Shown in pieces: positions 54,034-62,045 of a DNA stretch of 62,134 nt (position 1 is its first letter; each line of letters begins with the position of its first letter). The translations under genes and the position numbers were made by a program. A model generated the notes under the pieces. That model had not been told where the DNA came from. It worked only from the letters and a program-made list of their open reading frames with translations, and searched no databases. The DNA is taken from contig SVGW01000005.1 in assembly GCA_015056125.1 (NCBI GenBank), positions 1 to 62,134 on the forward strand. Reading direction: 5' to 3'. The DNA is from Clostridiales bacterium. Lineage in GTDB: Bacteria; Bacillota; Clostridia; Christensenellales; Aristaeellaceae.

Positions 54034-54095
54034 CCTGCTGACCGAATCTATTTTCTATATTCAATCGGTAATCATTTGAAAGGATGGATCCGCCT

Positions 54096-54815
54096 ATGAA
54101 AACCCGCGTGACCATTTACAACGAAGGCGTGCATGAGCAGACCAAAGAAAACGTGCGCGCCATTTATCCCAACGGCATTCATGGCGCTTTGAAGGAAGCA
54201 TTGGAAACGGATGAGGTAAGCGTTTCCTGCTATACTTTGGATACGGTAAACGAAATCACCGATGAAGTGCTGGACAATACCGATGTTATGCTCTGGTGGG
54301 GTCATGCCCGCCATGCCATGGTGCCCGATGAAGTGGCAGCCCGAGTGCGGGATGCCGTGCTCAAGGGCATGGGTATCGTATTCCTTCATTCCGGCCATCA
54401 TTCCAAGCCCTTCCGCCTTTTGATGGGCACCTCCTGCAATCTCACCTGGCGGGAAAACGGAGATATGGAACGGTTGTGGGTGGTCAACCCTGCCCATCCT
54501 ATCACCCAGGGCCTGGGCCGCTATTTTGAGCTTCCCCATGTAGAAACCTACGGGGAGCCCTTTGGCATTCCCGAGCCTGATGAAGTGCTGTTCATTGGCT
54601 GGTATTCCGGCGGCGAAGTATTCCGCTCTGGCTGCACCTTCCATCGGGGCAATGGCCGCATCTTCTATTTCCAGCCCGGCCATGAAACCTTCCCCATCTT
54701 CTATGATGAAAATGTGCGCCTGGTGATCCGCAATGCTGTAAAATGGGCCAAGCCCATTTACCGGGTGCCCGAATTGCTCTGCCCTCATGTAAAAAAGCCC
54801 GGAGAGGAAGAATGA
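54096..54815 (+). CDS. ThuA-like protein
   Basis: About 239 residues of the ThuA (trehalose-utilisation) family, a glutamine-amidotransferase-like fold without a confirmed nucleophile. Seen here: LWWGHARHAMVPDEVA, GIVFLHSGHHSKPF (His-Ser-Gly-His at the nucleophile position, no Cys), WRENGDMERLWVVNPAHPI and GRIFYFQPGHE. Such proteins go with sugar oxidation and epimerisation genes. The start at MKTRVT is chosen with AAAGGA upstream; the ATG at 54084 overlaps that site. Confidence 0.85.
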   Translation: MKTRVTIYNEGVHEQTKENVRAIYPNGIHGALKEALETDEVSVSCYTLDTVNEITDEVLDNTDVMLWWGHARHAMVPDEVAARVRDAVLKGMGIVFLHSGHHSKPFRLLMGTSCNLTWRENGDMERLWVVNPAHPITQGLGRYFELPHVETYGEPFGIPEPDEVLFIGWYSGGEVFRSGCTFHRGNGRIFYFQPGHETFPIFYDENVRLVIRNAVKWAKPIYRVPELLCPHVKKPGEEE

Positions 54816-54831
54816 TCCGAATGTTCCCAGC

Positions 54832-54867
54832 GCCGCAGCCTGAACGCTGCGGCATTCTTTCTTTTTT
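54832..54867 (+). terminator. Terminator after the ThuA-like gene
   Basis: Perfect GCCGCAGC/GCTGCGGC stem, loop CTGAAC, then ATTCTTTCTTTTTT. Confidence 0.9.
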
Positions 54868-54919
54868 GCATTTTTTACATATTATTCACACGGCTGCAGG
54901 CCGCTGCATACAATTGTCA

Positions 54920-54948
54920 TTGAAAAATCCATCAAAAACGTATATAAT
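54920..54948 (+). promoter_or_regulatory. Promoter for the DUF951-lepB operon
   Basis: TTGAAA, 17 nt, TATAAT, about 30 bp before the DUF951 start. Confidence 0.7.
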
Positions 54949-54978
54949 ATGAACAATGACCGCAAAGGAGGCGCCAGC

Positions 54979-55182
54979 ATGGAGAATGAAATTCGCCTGG
55001 GGGATGTGATCCAGACCAGGAAGCCCCACCCCTGTGGAAGCGATACCTGGGTGGTGATCCGCACAGGCGCTGATATCAAGATCAAGTGTCAGGGTTGCGG
55101 CCGCATTGTGATGCTGGACCGGGAAGTATTTTTAAAGCGCAGGAAAAAGCTGATCCAGCAAGGGCCCATCCCAAATGCTTAA
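54979..55182 (+). CDS. DUF951 small protein
   Basis: 67 residues of a family widespread in Firmicutes: RLGDVIQTRKPHPCGSDTW, then VIRTGADIKIKCQGCGR with three Cys that could hold zinc, and a basic C-terminus (FLKRRKKLIQQ). Role unknown, possibly nucleic-acid-related. The ATG is picked by AAAGGAGG 7 nt upstream. Cotranscribed with two signal peptidases, the first starting 17 bp later. Confidence 0.88.
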   Translation: MENEIRLGDVIQTRKPHPCGSDTWVVIRTGADIKIKCQGCGRIVMLDREVFLKRRKKLIQQGPIPNA

Positions 55183-55198
55183 GGAGAGGAGAAAAAAC

Positions 55199-55864
55199 AT
55201 GGAAACTGAAAAGAACATGGCCGTAGAGGCCGAAGAAGAAGCCGTTGAAATCGTAAAAGAGGAAACGGCTGCAAAGGGAAAAAAGAAAAAAGAAAAGAAA
55301 AAGAAAACGCCGAAAGAAGAGCTTATGAGCTGGATTTGGACGCTGCTGGCAGCCTTTTTAATTGCTTCTCTGATTCGTGCCTTTGTGGCTGAACCCATCA
55401 AGGTGGATGGCAACAGCATGACCAATACCCTGATGGATGGGGAAATCATGCTGGTTTCCAAGCTGGACTATATGTTTGGGGAAATGGAGCGGGGCGATGT
55501 GGTGGTGTGCCGCTATCCCGGTCGCACCCAGGGCTCTGTGAACCTGGGTGCCGCGCTTTCCCTGGATACCCACACCCTTTTTGTGAAGCGCCTGGTGGGC
55601 CTGCCGGGAGATACCCTATGGATTGCCAACGGCGTATTATATGTAAACGGTGAAGCTGTGCCCAATCCTGAAAAAATGGCCAGCACGCCCCGGGATATGA
55701 CCCCCATCACCCTGGGCCGGGATGAATATTTTGTAGTGGGCGATAACCGCTACACCTCCCATGACAGCCGCTCCAGCGACGTGGGGCCCATTTCCTCCAG
55801 CGCCATTATGGGCAAGGTGAAATGCGTGCTCTTCCCCTTGAACGCCATCCGGGGCATTGAATAA
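55199..55864 (+). CDS. lepB: Signal peptidase I, first copy
   Basis: 221 residues. A long charged N-terminal region (Glu-rich, then a run of Lys) precedes one membrane helix (about 45-65). Catalytic Ser73 in VDGNSMTNTL and Lys130 in LFVKRLVGLPGDT, then GDNRYTSHDSR. Cuts secretory signal peptides at the outer membrane face. GGAGAGG before the ATG. The stop is directly followed by the start of a second copy. Several exported proteins in the window end their signal in AxA-type sites. Confidence 0.93.
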   Translation: METEKNMAVEAEEEAVEIVKEETAAKGKKKKEKKKKTPKEELMSWIWTLLAAFLIASLIRAFVAEPIKVDGNSMTNTLMDGEIMLVSKLDYMFGEMERGDVVVCRYPGRTQGSVNLGAALSLDTHTLFVKRLVGLPGDTLWIANGVLYVNGEAVPNPEKMASTPRDMTPITLGRDEYFVVGDNRYTSHDSRSSDVGPISSSAIMGKVKCVLFPLNAIRGIE

Positions 55865-56491
55865 ATGACCCTCCAGCGCAGGCCGCGCCCCTTGGCGGCA
55901 CAGGTGCAAAAGAAACCATTTAAAGAAAAGCGCACCTTTTCCCAGGAGATCGCCGTTTGGCTATGCATTTTGCTGGCAGCGGCTCTCTTGGCCGGCGCAT
56001 TGCAGGCCTGGGTGATTCAGCCCATCCGGGTGGACGGCAGCAGCATGAATCATACCCTGGCCAACGGGGAAATTATGCTGGTTTCCAAGCTGGATTATGT
56101 ATGGAGCGAAATGAGGCGGGGGGATGTGGTAGTATGCCGATATCCCGAAAGGATAGAGCACACCCTGCCCCTTACCGCTTCCCTTTCTCTCACCCAGCAC
56201 GTCCTTTTTGTCAAGCGTCTGGTGGCGCTGCCGGGAGATACGGTGGAAATCAGAGAAGGGCAATTGTATGTGAACGGCGAAGCCGCCCATGAGCCCGATA
56301 CCCTGGGCAGCATAGCCCGGGATATGGCCCGGCGCACCCTGGGGGCGGATGAATATTTTGTGATGGGGGATAATCGTTTTTCCTCCCATGACAGCCGCGC
56401 AGAGGATGTGGGGCCCCTGCCCCGGGATATGATTATGGGCAAGGTGAAATGGGTAGTATGGCCCCTTCCCAATATCCGGGCAATTGAATAA
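55865..56491 (+). CDS. lepB: Signal peptidase I, second copy
   Basis: 208 residues, clearly a tandem duplicate of the preceding gene: Ser60 in VDGSSMNHTL, Lys117 in LFVKRLVALPGDT, GDNRFSSHDSR. The N-terminus is short and basic, unlike the acidic-then-Lys stretch of copy 1. The start codon is the three bases after the first copy's TAA (TAAATG) with only a weak ribosome site, so translation is probably by re-initiation. Confidence 0.92.
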   Translation: MTLQRRPRPLAAQVQKKPFKEKRTFSQEIAVWLCILLAAALLAGALQAWVIQPIRVDGSSMNHTLANGEIMLVSKLDYVWSEMRRGDVVVCRYPERIEHTLPLTASLSLTQHVLFVKRLVALPGDTVEIREGQLYVNGEAAHEPDTLGSIARDMARRTLGADEYFVMGDNRFSSHDSRAEDVGPLPRDMIMGKVKWVVWPLPNIRAIE

Positions 56492-56496
56492 ATGCA

Positions 56497-56545
56497 AAAA
56501 GGTATCAGCCGCAGGAAATTATCCCGCTTGCTGATACCTTTTTGA
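56497..56545. terminator. Bidirectional terminator, lepB2 and glycerate kinase
   Basis: AAAAGGTATCAGC and GCTGATACCTTTTT form a 13-bp stem with A- and T-tracts on both sides, between convergent genes. Confidence 0.88.
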
Positions 56546-56554
56546 TTGCAGCGC

Positions 56555-57679
56555 TTACGCCTTAAAAATCCGCAGGGTATCCCGCATGGCAGCCAGCAGA
56601 TTTTCTTCAGAGTGCGCAATGGCCTCGTTCAAGGGCATGGGTCGCCGGCAAATGGGCACCACTGCCGTCACCCCCTGGGAATAGGCGCCGTCCATTTCCC
56701 CTTCTACACCGCCTACCACTGCGAAGCAGGGCTTATTCTGCTTTTGGCAGCGCCGGGCCACCCCGATTACCACCTTGCCCCGCAGGCTCTGGCCATCCAG
56801 CTTGCCTTCGCCGGTGAATACGGCGTCGGCGTCCTGGAGCAATGCATCAAAGCCAGTCACATCCAGCACGGTTTCAATGCCCATCTGCAATTGACCGCCC
56901 AGCAGCGCCGCCATGCCGCCGCCCATGCCGCCGGCAGCGCCCGCGCCGGGAATATGAAGCATATCCACCCCTGCATCCCGAAGGGCAATTTCAGCCAGAT
57001 GATGCAGCCCCGCATCCAGCCGAGCCACCATTTCTTCATCCGCACCCTTTTGGGGAGCAAACACCGCCGCAGCCCCCTGGGGGCCGCACAGGGGATTATC
57101 AATATCGCACATCACTCGCAGCCGCTTTCCCTGGAGCAAAGCCTTGGCTGCCGAGCAATCGATGGCCGTGATATTTTTCAGCGTTTCTCCTACCGGCACA
57201 AATTCTTCGCCTTTTTCATTCAGAAATTTTACGCCCAGGGCTGCCGCCGCGCCGCAGCCGCCATCATTGGTGGCGCTGCCGCCCAGGCCCAGAATAATCT
57301 CCTCCGCACCGCTTTCCAGCGCAGCCCGAATCAATTCTCCCGCGCCATAGGTGGTGGTCTTTTCAGGATTTTTCTTTTCGCCCACCATGGGCAAGCCGGC
57401 TGCCGCGGCCATTTCCACCACAGCCGTGCGCTGATTCAGCTTGCCATAGGCGCACAAAGTTTTTTCCCCCCAGGGGCCATTGGCAGTGATCTCTATGCGT
57501 TCTCCGCCAACTGCCGCCAGAAAAGCGTCCACCGTGCCCTCGCCTCCATCCGCAACCGGGATGGAAATGCACTGAGCCCCAGGGGCCTCCAAAGACGCCG
57601 CCTGCTTCATTAAATCGCACACTTGCTGGGAGGACAGACTGCCCTTAAAAGAATCGGGAATGAAAATCAGCTTTTTCAT
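56555..57679 (-). CDS. glxK: Glycerate kinase (GlxK/GarK family)
   Basis: 374 residues. The N-terminus IPDSFKGSLSSQQV and PVADGGEGTVDAFL, LGLGGSATNDGGCGAA and the late FTGEGKLDGQSLRGKV are diagnostic. Phosphorylates glycerate to 2- (or 3-) phosphoglycerate, linking sugar-acid breakdown to glycolysis. Last gene of a three-gene minus operon with YitT and an alpha/beta hydrolase (20-bp gap from YitT). Confidence 0.9.
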   Translation of the reverse strand: MKKLIFIPDSFKGSLSSQQVCDLMKQAASLEAPGAQCISIPVADGGEGTVDAFLAAVGGERIEITANGPWGEKTLCAYGKLNQRTAVVEMAAAAGLPMVGEKKNPEKTTTYGAGELIRAALESGAEEIILGLGGSATNDGGCGAAAALGVKFLNEKGEEFVPVGETLKNITAIDCSAAKALLQGKRLRVMCDIDNPLCGPQGAAAVFAPQKGADEEMVARLDAGLHHLAEIALRDAGVDMLHIPGAGAAGGMGGGMAALLGGQLQMGIETVLDVTGFDALLQDADAVFTGEGKLDGQSLRGKVVIGVARRCQKQNKPCFAVVGGVEGEMDGAYSQGVTAVVPICRRPMPLNEAIAHSEENLLAAMRDTLRIFKA

Positions 57680-57699
57680 ATCAGATTCATCCTTGCTTG

Positions 57700-58581
57700 T
57701 TATTCTGTAGTACCCCGGAAGCCCTTGCCAATAATCTCGCTGGAGGAGGTGATGGTAATGAAGCTATGGGGATCGGTGGAGCGCACAAAGCGCTGGAGCC
57801 GCGCCGCCTGGGAGCGGTTCACCACCGTCATGATAATCTTCCTTTTTTCGTGGGTAAATGCACCTTCTGCCTCGGTAATGGTAGCGCCGTGATGTACTTG
57901 CTCCAGGATATACTGGCAAATGGGATCGGGATTGGCCGTAATGATCTGAAACACTTTGCAGGTGCGCAGATTATCCATCACGATATCCACCAGCATGGAT
58001 TTGGCAAACAGGCCGAACAGGGAATAAAGCCCCGTTGCCATGCCGAAAATGAAGCATGCGCCCACTGCCACAATCAGATCAGCCAGCATCAGCCCCACAC
58101 CGATATTAAAGCGGGTGTATTTTTTAATGAGTATGGCAATCACATCGGTACCGCCGGAGGAAGCGTGAGCATCGAAGAGCATGGCCGCGCCGATGGCGGG
58201 CAGCGCCACGGCAAAGAGCAATTCCAGCAACGGCTGATTGGTCATGGGCCCATCCAAAGGCACCACCTTTTCAAACAGCAGCGTAATCAGAGAATAAAGC
58301 AGGCTGGAATATGCCGTGCGGATGCCAAAGCTTTTTCCCAGAAATGCCACGCCTACTACCAGCAGAGCAATATTCAATATCAGGTTGGAGGTAGCCATGG
58401 AAACGGAAGGGATAAAGCGGTTCACCAGAATGGAAAGGCCGCTGACGCCGCCGGTGGTAAACCGGTTGGGAAACTTAAAAAAGTATACGCCCAGAGCCGT
58501 CAAAAGCGTGCCCAGATTCAGATACGCTACTTCCTTCCACCATTTGGGGGTAAAAAGCACGTTTTCCTTCCCTGTGCTCAT
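57700..58581 (-). CDS. YitT family membrane protein (DUF161-DUF2179)
   Basis: 293 residues, about five helices in the first 190 residues (LGTLLTALGVYFFKFPNRFTTGGVSGL; ASSGGTDVIAILIKKYT), then a soluble DUF2179 domain (VFQIITANPDPICQYILEQ, GATITEAEGAF, FVRSTDPHSFITI). Function is not established. Its ATG overlaps the hydrolase stop (ATGA). Confidence 0.9.
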   Translation of the reverse strand: MSTGKENVLFTPKWWKEVAYLNLGTLLTALGVYFFKFPNRFTTGGVSGLSILVNRFIPSVSMATSNLILNIALLVVGVAFLGKSFGIRTAYSSLLYSLITLLFEKVVPLDGPMTNQPLLELLFAVALPAIGAAMLFDAHASSGGTDVIAILIKKYTRFNIGVGLMLADLIVAVGACFIFGMATGLYSLFGLFAKSMLVDIVMDNLRTCKVFQIITANPDPICQYILEQVHHGATITEAEGAFTHEKRKIIMTVVNRSQAARLQRFVRSTDPHSFITITSSSEIIGKGFRGTTE

Positions 58582-59375
58582 ACGCCAAAGCCCATTTCCA
58601 GCAGCCAGCGGCAGCAGGCATTGCTCCAGGAGGCTACCAGGGGATGCTCGGCAGCCAGGCCCAGGCCATGGCGGCCCTTGGGATAGACATGCATTTCAAA
58701 GGACACACCCTTATCCGCCAGGGCATTGGCCAGATTCATGCTATTTTGCACCGGCACGGCCTGATCGGCAGCCGTATGCCAGATAAAGGCAGGAGGGGTA
58801 TCCTCGGTTACGTTGAGTTCGGCAGAATAGCGCTTGGCCAGCTCATTATTTTCCCATTCATCCCCCATCAGATTCTTCCGGGAGCCCATGTGAGCGTACG
58901 GCTCCATAAAAGAAGACACCGCATAGCAGGGAACAAAGGCATCCGGACGGGAAGAAATGCGCTCAATGGGATCTTCGCTTTCGGGATTGCCCAGGTCATA
59001 AAGGGTACCCGCGCAGCAGCACAGATTGCCGCCGGCAGAAAAGCCCAGGATGCCCACCTTTTCATAGCCAAAGGAGCGCACCAGACGAATGGCACGCTTG
59101 GCATCGGAAAGAGGCGCTTCCCTGTGGCAGGGCTTCACCCGATAATCCAGCACATAGGCCGCAATGCCCTGGGAATTGAGCATCCGGGCGATGGGATCGC
59201 CTTCGTGGGCCGCCTTATGGGAATAGCCGCCGCCGGGCAGCACCACCACCGCGCCTCGGGCGCCTTCTACAGGAAAAGCCTTAATGGACGGCTGCTCCTG
59301 CTCGGGAGATTCTTTAGTATAGGGCGCTTCGCATTCCCACAGCATGATTTTTTCTTCTGCTTCAATATGTCGCAT
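58578..59375 (-). CDS. Alpha/beta hydrolase (BD-FAE / acetylesterase-like)
   Basis: 265 residues: GAVVVLPGGGYSHKA (oxyanion His-Gly-like loop as Gly-Gly-Gly), nucleophile Ser in GILGFSAGGNLC, Asp and His near TAADQAVPV and YPKGRHGLGLA. Resembles cytoplasmic acetyl-xylan and related sugar esterases, consistent with removing acyl groups from imported glycans. No signal peptide. The start at MRHIEA follows GGAGGGG; the longer frame of seven codons contains the ribosome site. Confidence 0.82.
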   Translation of the reverse strand: MRHIEAEEKIMLWECEAPYTKESPEQEQPSIKAFPVEGARGAVVVLPGGGYSHKAAHEGDPIARMLNSQGIAAYVLDYRVKPCHREAPLSDAKRAIRLVRSFGYEKVGILGFSAGGNLCCCAGTLYDLGNPESEDPIERISSRPDAFVPCYAVSSFMEPYAHMGSRKNLMGDEWENNELAKRYSAELNVTEDTPPAFIWHTAADQAVPVQNSMNLANALADKGVSFEMHVYPKGRHGLGLAAEHPLVASWSNACCRWLLEMGFGV

Positions 59376-59484
59376 TGGTTTTCCCCTCCAAATCATTCAA
59401 AATAACACTATTCATACTTTACACCATTTTCCTTTCTTTCGCAACCATTCTTTCTCTTTTTGCAGGAAAAATTGCAATTTTTCT

Positions 59485-59513
59485 TTGACAAATGGAACAT
59501 CCATGGATGTCAT
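59485..59513 (+). promoter_or_regulatory. Possible promoter with palindromic operator
   Basis: TTGACA (59485-59490), 17 nt, TGTCAT. The spacer and -10 contain ACATCCATGGATGT (59497-59510), a perfect 14-bp palindrome. It lies in the divergent gap between the hydrolase and SPFH genes. A second TATACT at 59573 may be the actual -10. Confidence 0.35.
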
Positions 59514-59621
59514 TTGAATCGTTTTTTTGTATCTTTCGAGGATTTCATCTGGCGCGCATTTCCATTCCATGCTATACTGATACCGTCAATAAGAAACACC
59601 AAAGAAAGGACGCGTGATTTC

Positions 59622-60506
59622 ATGAAAGGTAACTCTGTAAAGCGCTTGGTGATTGCCGTAGTAGCCCTGATCCTGGCGGTTGTGGTGCTTAAAGCCTGCA
59701 CCGTCACCGTGGATACCGGCTACACCGCCATCGTGACCACCTTCGGCAAAGTGGAGGATTACACCCTGGAAGCTGGCTTCCATTTTAAATCTCCCTTCCA
59801 GCAGATCATCACCATGGATAACCGGGAGCAAAAGACCACCTTTGCCACCCAGGCATTCTCCAGTGATATCCAGCAGGTGGATATTACTGGCTCCATCAAC
59901 TATGCCATTAACAAATCCACCGCTATGACCCTCTTTAAAGAAGTGGGCACCAATTATTTTGACAAGCTGGTGAACCCCCGGATGATGGAAAACACCAAGG
60001 CTGTGTTCTCCAAGTATACGGCGGAAAACCTGGTGAGCGCCCGGGAAGAGCTTTCTGTGCAGATCCGGGATATCCTGAGCAAGGAAATGGAGCGCTACGG
60101 CATCACCATCATCTCCATCTCCATTGAAAACGTGGACTTCACCGACGCCTTCACCGACGCCGTAGAAGCCAAGCAGGTGGCCGCCCAGAAGAAGCTCCAG
60201 GCCGAAATCGAGCAGGAGCAAAAGACCATGGAAACCCAGCAGCAGGCCCAGCGCCAGAAGATCGAAGCTGAAGCCAAGGCGGATGTGCTGAAGGTGAACG
60301 CCGACGCCGAAGCCTACTCCACCCGCATCAAGGCAGAAGCCGAGGCTGAAGCCAACCGGAAGATCGCTGAATCCCTCACCCCCGAGCTCATTGAATTCAC
60401 CCAGGTGAACCAGTGGAACGGCGAATTGCCCCAGTATGTATCCGGGGAGGCGGCGGAAGCCCTGCCCGTGCTCTCCTTAAACGACATGGAAAAAACTCAG
60501 GAATAA
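59622..60506 (+). CDS. SPFH/prohibitin domain protein (HflC-like)
   Basis: 294 residues. Short basic start, one helix (about 8-28, LVIAVVALILAVVVLKA), SPFH domain (GYTAIVTTFGKVEDYTLEAG to ISIENVDFTDAF), then an Ala/Glu/Gln/Lys-rich coiled coil (about 185-250) and a C-terminal segment. Bacterial prohibitin-like proteins form large rings that organise membranes or limit FtsH. It stands alone here, without an HflK partner. AAAGGA 11 nt before the ATG; the long frame upstream is discarded. Confidence 0.88.
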   Translation: MKGNSVKRLVIAVVALILAVVVLKACTVTVDTGYTAIVTTFGKVEDYTLEAGFHFKSPFQQIITMDNREQKTTFATQAFSSDIQQVDITGSINYAINKSTAMTLFKEVGTNYFDKLVNPRMMENTKAVFSKYTAENLVSAREELSVQIRDILSKEMERYGITIISISIENVDFTDAFTDAVEAKQVAAQKKLQAEIEQEQKTMETQQQAQRQKIEAEAKADVLKVNADAEAYSTRIKAEAEAEANRKIAESLTPELIEFTQVNQWNGELPQYVSGEAAEALPVLSLNDMEKTQE

Positions 60507-60517
60507 CCCTTCCCCCA

Positions 60518-60549
60518 GCCCTCGGGTCCCTGGCTCGAGGGCCCTTTTT
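60518..60549 (+). terminator. Terminator after the SPFH gene
   Basis: GCCCTCG and CGAGGGC arms followed by CCTTTTT, immediately before the AGGAGG of the next gene. Confidence 0.7.
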
Positions 60550-60561
60550 AGGAGGAAACAT

Positions 60562-61974
60562 ATGAAAAAGAATCTGGCGCTGCTTCTTTCCCTGATGCTG
60601 CTTTTTTCCCTCTCATCCATTTCCCTGGCCGAGGATACGTTGACCGTGTATCTTCCCCAATTCACCGTTGGGAACTCCCAGGAGGAATCCTGCGACTATG
60701 CCTCCCGGATGCTGCACGCATCGGGGATCAATATTGACTTCCGTGTATACATTTCTGAGGATGCCGGCACAAACAGCTACATGCAGTTTATCCGGGACAA
60801 CATCCATAAAGACAATATAGCCTTCGTGCTCAACACCGAGCCTCTGGAATTTTTGAAAGAAGAAGGCTGGATCGATGAAATCCACTCTCTCAGCCACACT
60901 GCGCAGCCCCTGAACCGATTGGCAGTGCTGATCAGAAATGACGTATTTTCCCAGTGGGGACAAAGTATCCGCACAGCTTCGGAGCTGGAAGCATTCCTTG
61001 CCTGGCGCAGGGAGGAAACAGGAAAAGCTCCCTGCACTGCTTCTCCTTTTCTGTATGACAGGATGTACGGCGGCTTCCTGTGGCTGAACCTTTTCCTGCC
61101 GGAAGAAGGCTATTTTCCTATTAACAACGAATTTCCCGCCCTGGCCTCTGCCGCTGATTTTTACAGCGATTTTTCCGGAGAAAACCTTTTTTCCTTTGCC
61201 GCCCTTCCTGCCCTCAGCGATTGCGCCCTCCGGTATCTTCAATGGATAGAAAAGGGCTGGATGGATGCCTATATGCCCACGCCCCGCACCCAATTGGCTC
61301 AGTATGATGCCGTCATCGTGAATACCGAAGATTTTCTCATGCCCCTGATGCTGCGGAATAATGCGCCCCTTTCCGCCCTGGATTTTTCCGAATATACCCT
61401 GCAAATTCTTTATGCCCAGGATATTCCCCGGTTTTCTTCCGAAAGCGTTCCTGCCTCCGCCTACGGCATCTGCAGCGGCGAAAATGCACAACCCCTGGTT
61501 GACAATTTCCTCGCCTGGCTGGAGCAGGAAAACAACTACCGGCTTCTGCGCTATGGCGCAGAGAGCACGGATTACCGGGTGGAGGATGATGCATGGATCA
61601 TCCTTCCAAAATCCGGTTATTCCCTGTGGGAGCAGCGGGTGGTATTTGAAAATATCAGGCTGGAGCCCCCTGTTTTCCGCGAGAACCTCCCCGCCAATTT
61701 CCGGGAAGAAATGCAGTTGGTTTCTGAAGCTCCTGCCCCTCTCTTCCCCGCCGCGAAATTGGATGCGGCGGCTGATCTGCTGATCCGGGAGGAAGTATTG
61801 CTGCCCGCATATCAGTTGTCCTCCTCTGCCCATTCCTTCTGGGAAAGAATTTATCAATACCGCACGGCGGCCAGCGAAAGCGCCATCACCCAGTGGCTGG
61901 ATACAGTGCTTCAGCCTCATGATGCGCTGGATGAAACATTGGATGAGCTGAGCATGCTGCTGTTGGCCGAATAA
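60562..61974 (+). CDS. Secreted protein of unknown function (binding-protein-like)
   Basis: 470 residues with a clear signal peptide (MKKNLALLLSLMLLFSLSSI, cleavage after SLA) and no lipobox. I recognise no family. The mature part looks like a periplasmic-binding fold: a start like VYLPQFTVGNSQEE, SYMQFIRDNI, NTEPLEFLKEEGWIDEI, and later MDAYMPTPRTQLAQYDAV and WLEQENNYRLLRYG, reminiscent of extracellular solute-binding proteins but divergent. No transport genes are adjacent. AGGAGG before the ATG. A terminator pair follows the stop. Confidence 0.65.
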   Translation: MKKNLALLLSLMLLFSLSSISLAEDTLTVYLPQFTVGNSQEESCDYASRMLHASGINIDFRVYISEDAGTNSYMQFIRDNIHKDNIAFVLNTEPLEFLKEEGWIDEIHSLSHTAQPLNRLAVLIRNDVFSQWGQSIRTASELEAFLAWRREETGKAPCTASPFLYDRMYGGFLWLNLFLPEEGYFPINNEFPALASAADFYSDFSGENLFSFAALPALSDCALRYLQWIEKGWMDAYMPTPRTQLAQYDAVIVNTEDFLMPLMLRNNAPLSALDFSEYTLQILYAQDIPRFSSESVPASAYGICSGENAQPLVDNFLAWLEQENNYRLLRYGAESTDYRVEDDAWIILPKSGYSLWEQRVVFENIRLEPPVFRENLPANFREEMQLVSEAPAPLFPAAKLDAAADLLIREEVLLPAYQLSSSAHSFWERIYQYRTAASESAITQWLDTVLQPHDALDETLDELSMLLLAE

Positions 61975-61984
61975 AATAAAAAAG

Positions 61985-62045
61985 GGGCTGTTGCATTTGC
62001 AACAGCCCTCAGACCGCTGACAAAGTCGTCAGCGGTCAAATTTTT
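61985..62045 (+). repeat. Terminator plus repeat hairpin, copy d
   Basis: GGGCTGTTGC ATTT GCAACAGCCC (61985-62008), then GACCGCTGAC, loop AAAGTC, GTCAGCGGTC (62012-62037) and AAATTTTT. The TGACAAAGTC core is shared with copies a and b, and the first stem takes the place of their GC stem. It lies 11 bp past the preceding stop. Confidence 0.8.

Noticed and set aside
60613..61920. 435-codon minus frame opposite the secreted protein
   Set aside because: The plus strand has a signal peptide, AGGAGG and a terminator; the minus frame has none.
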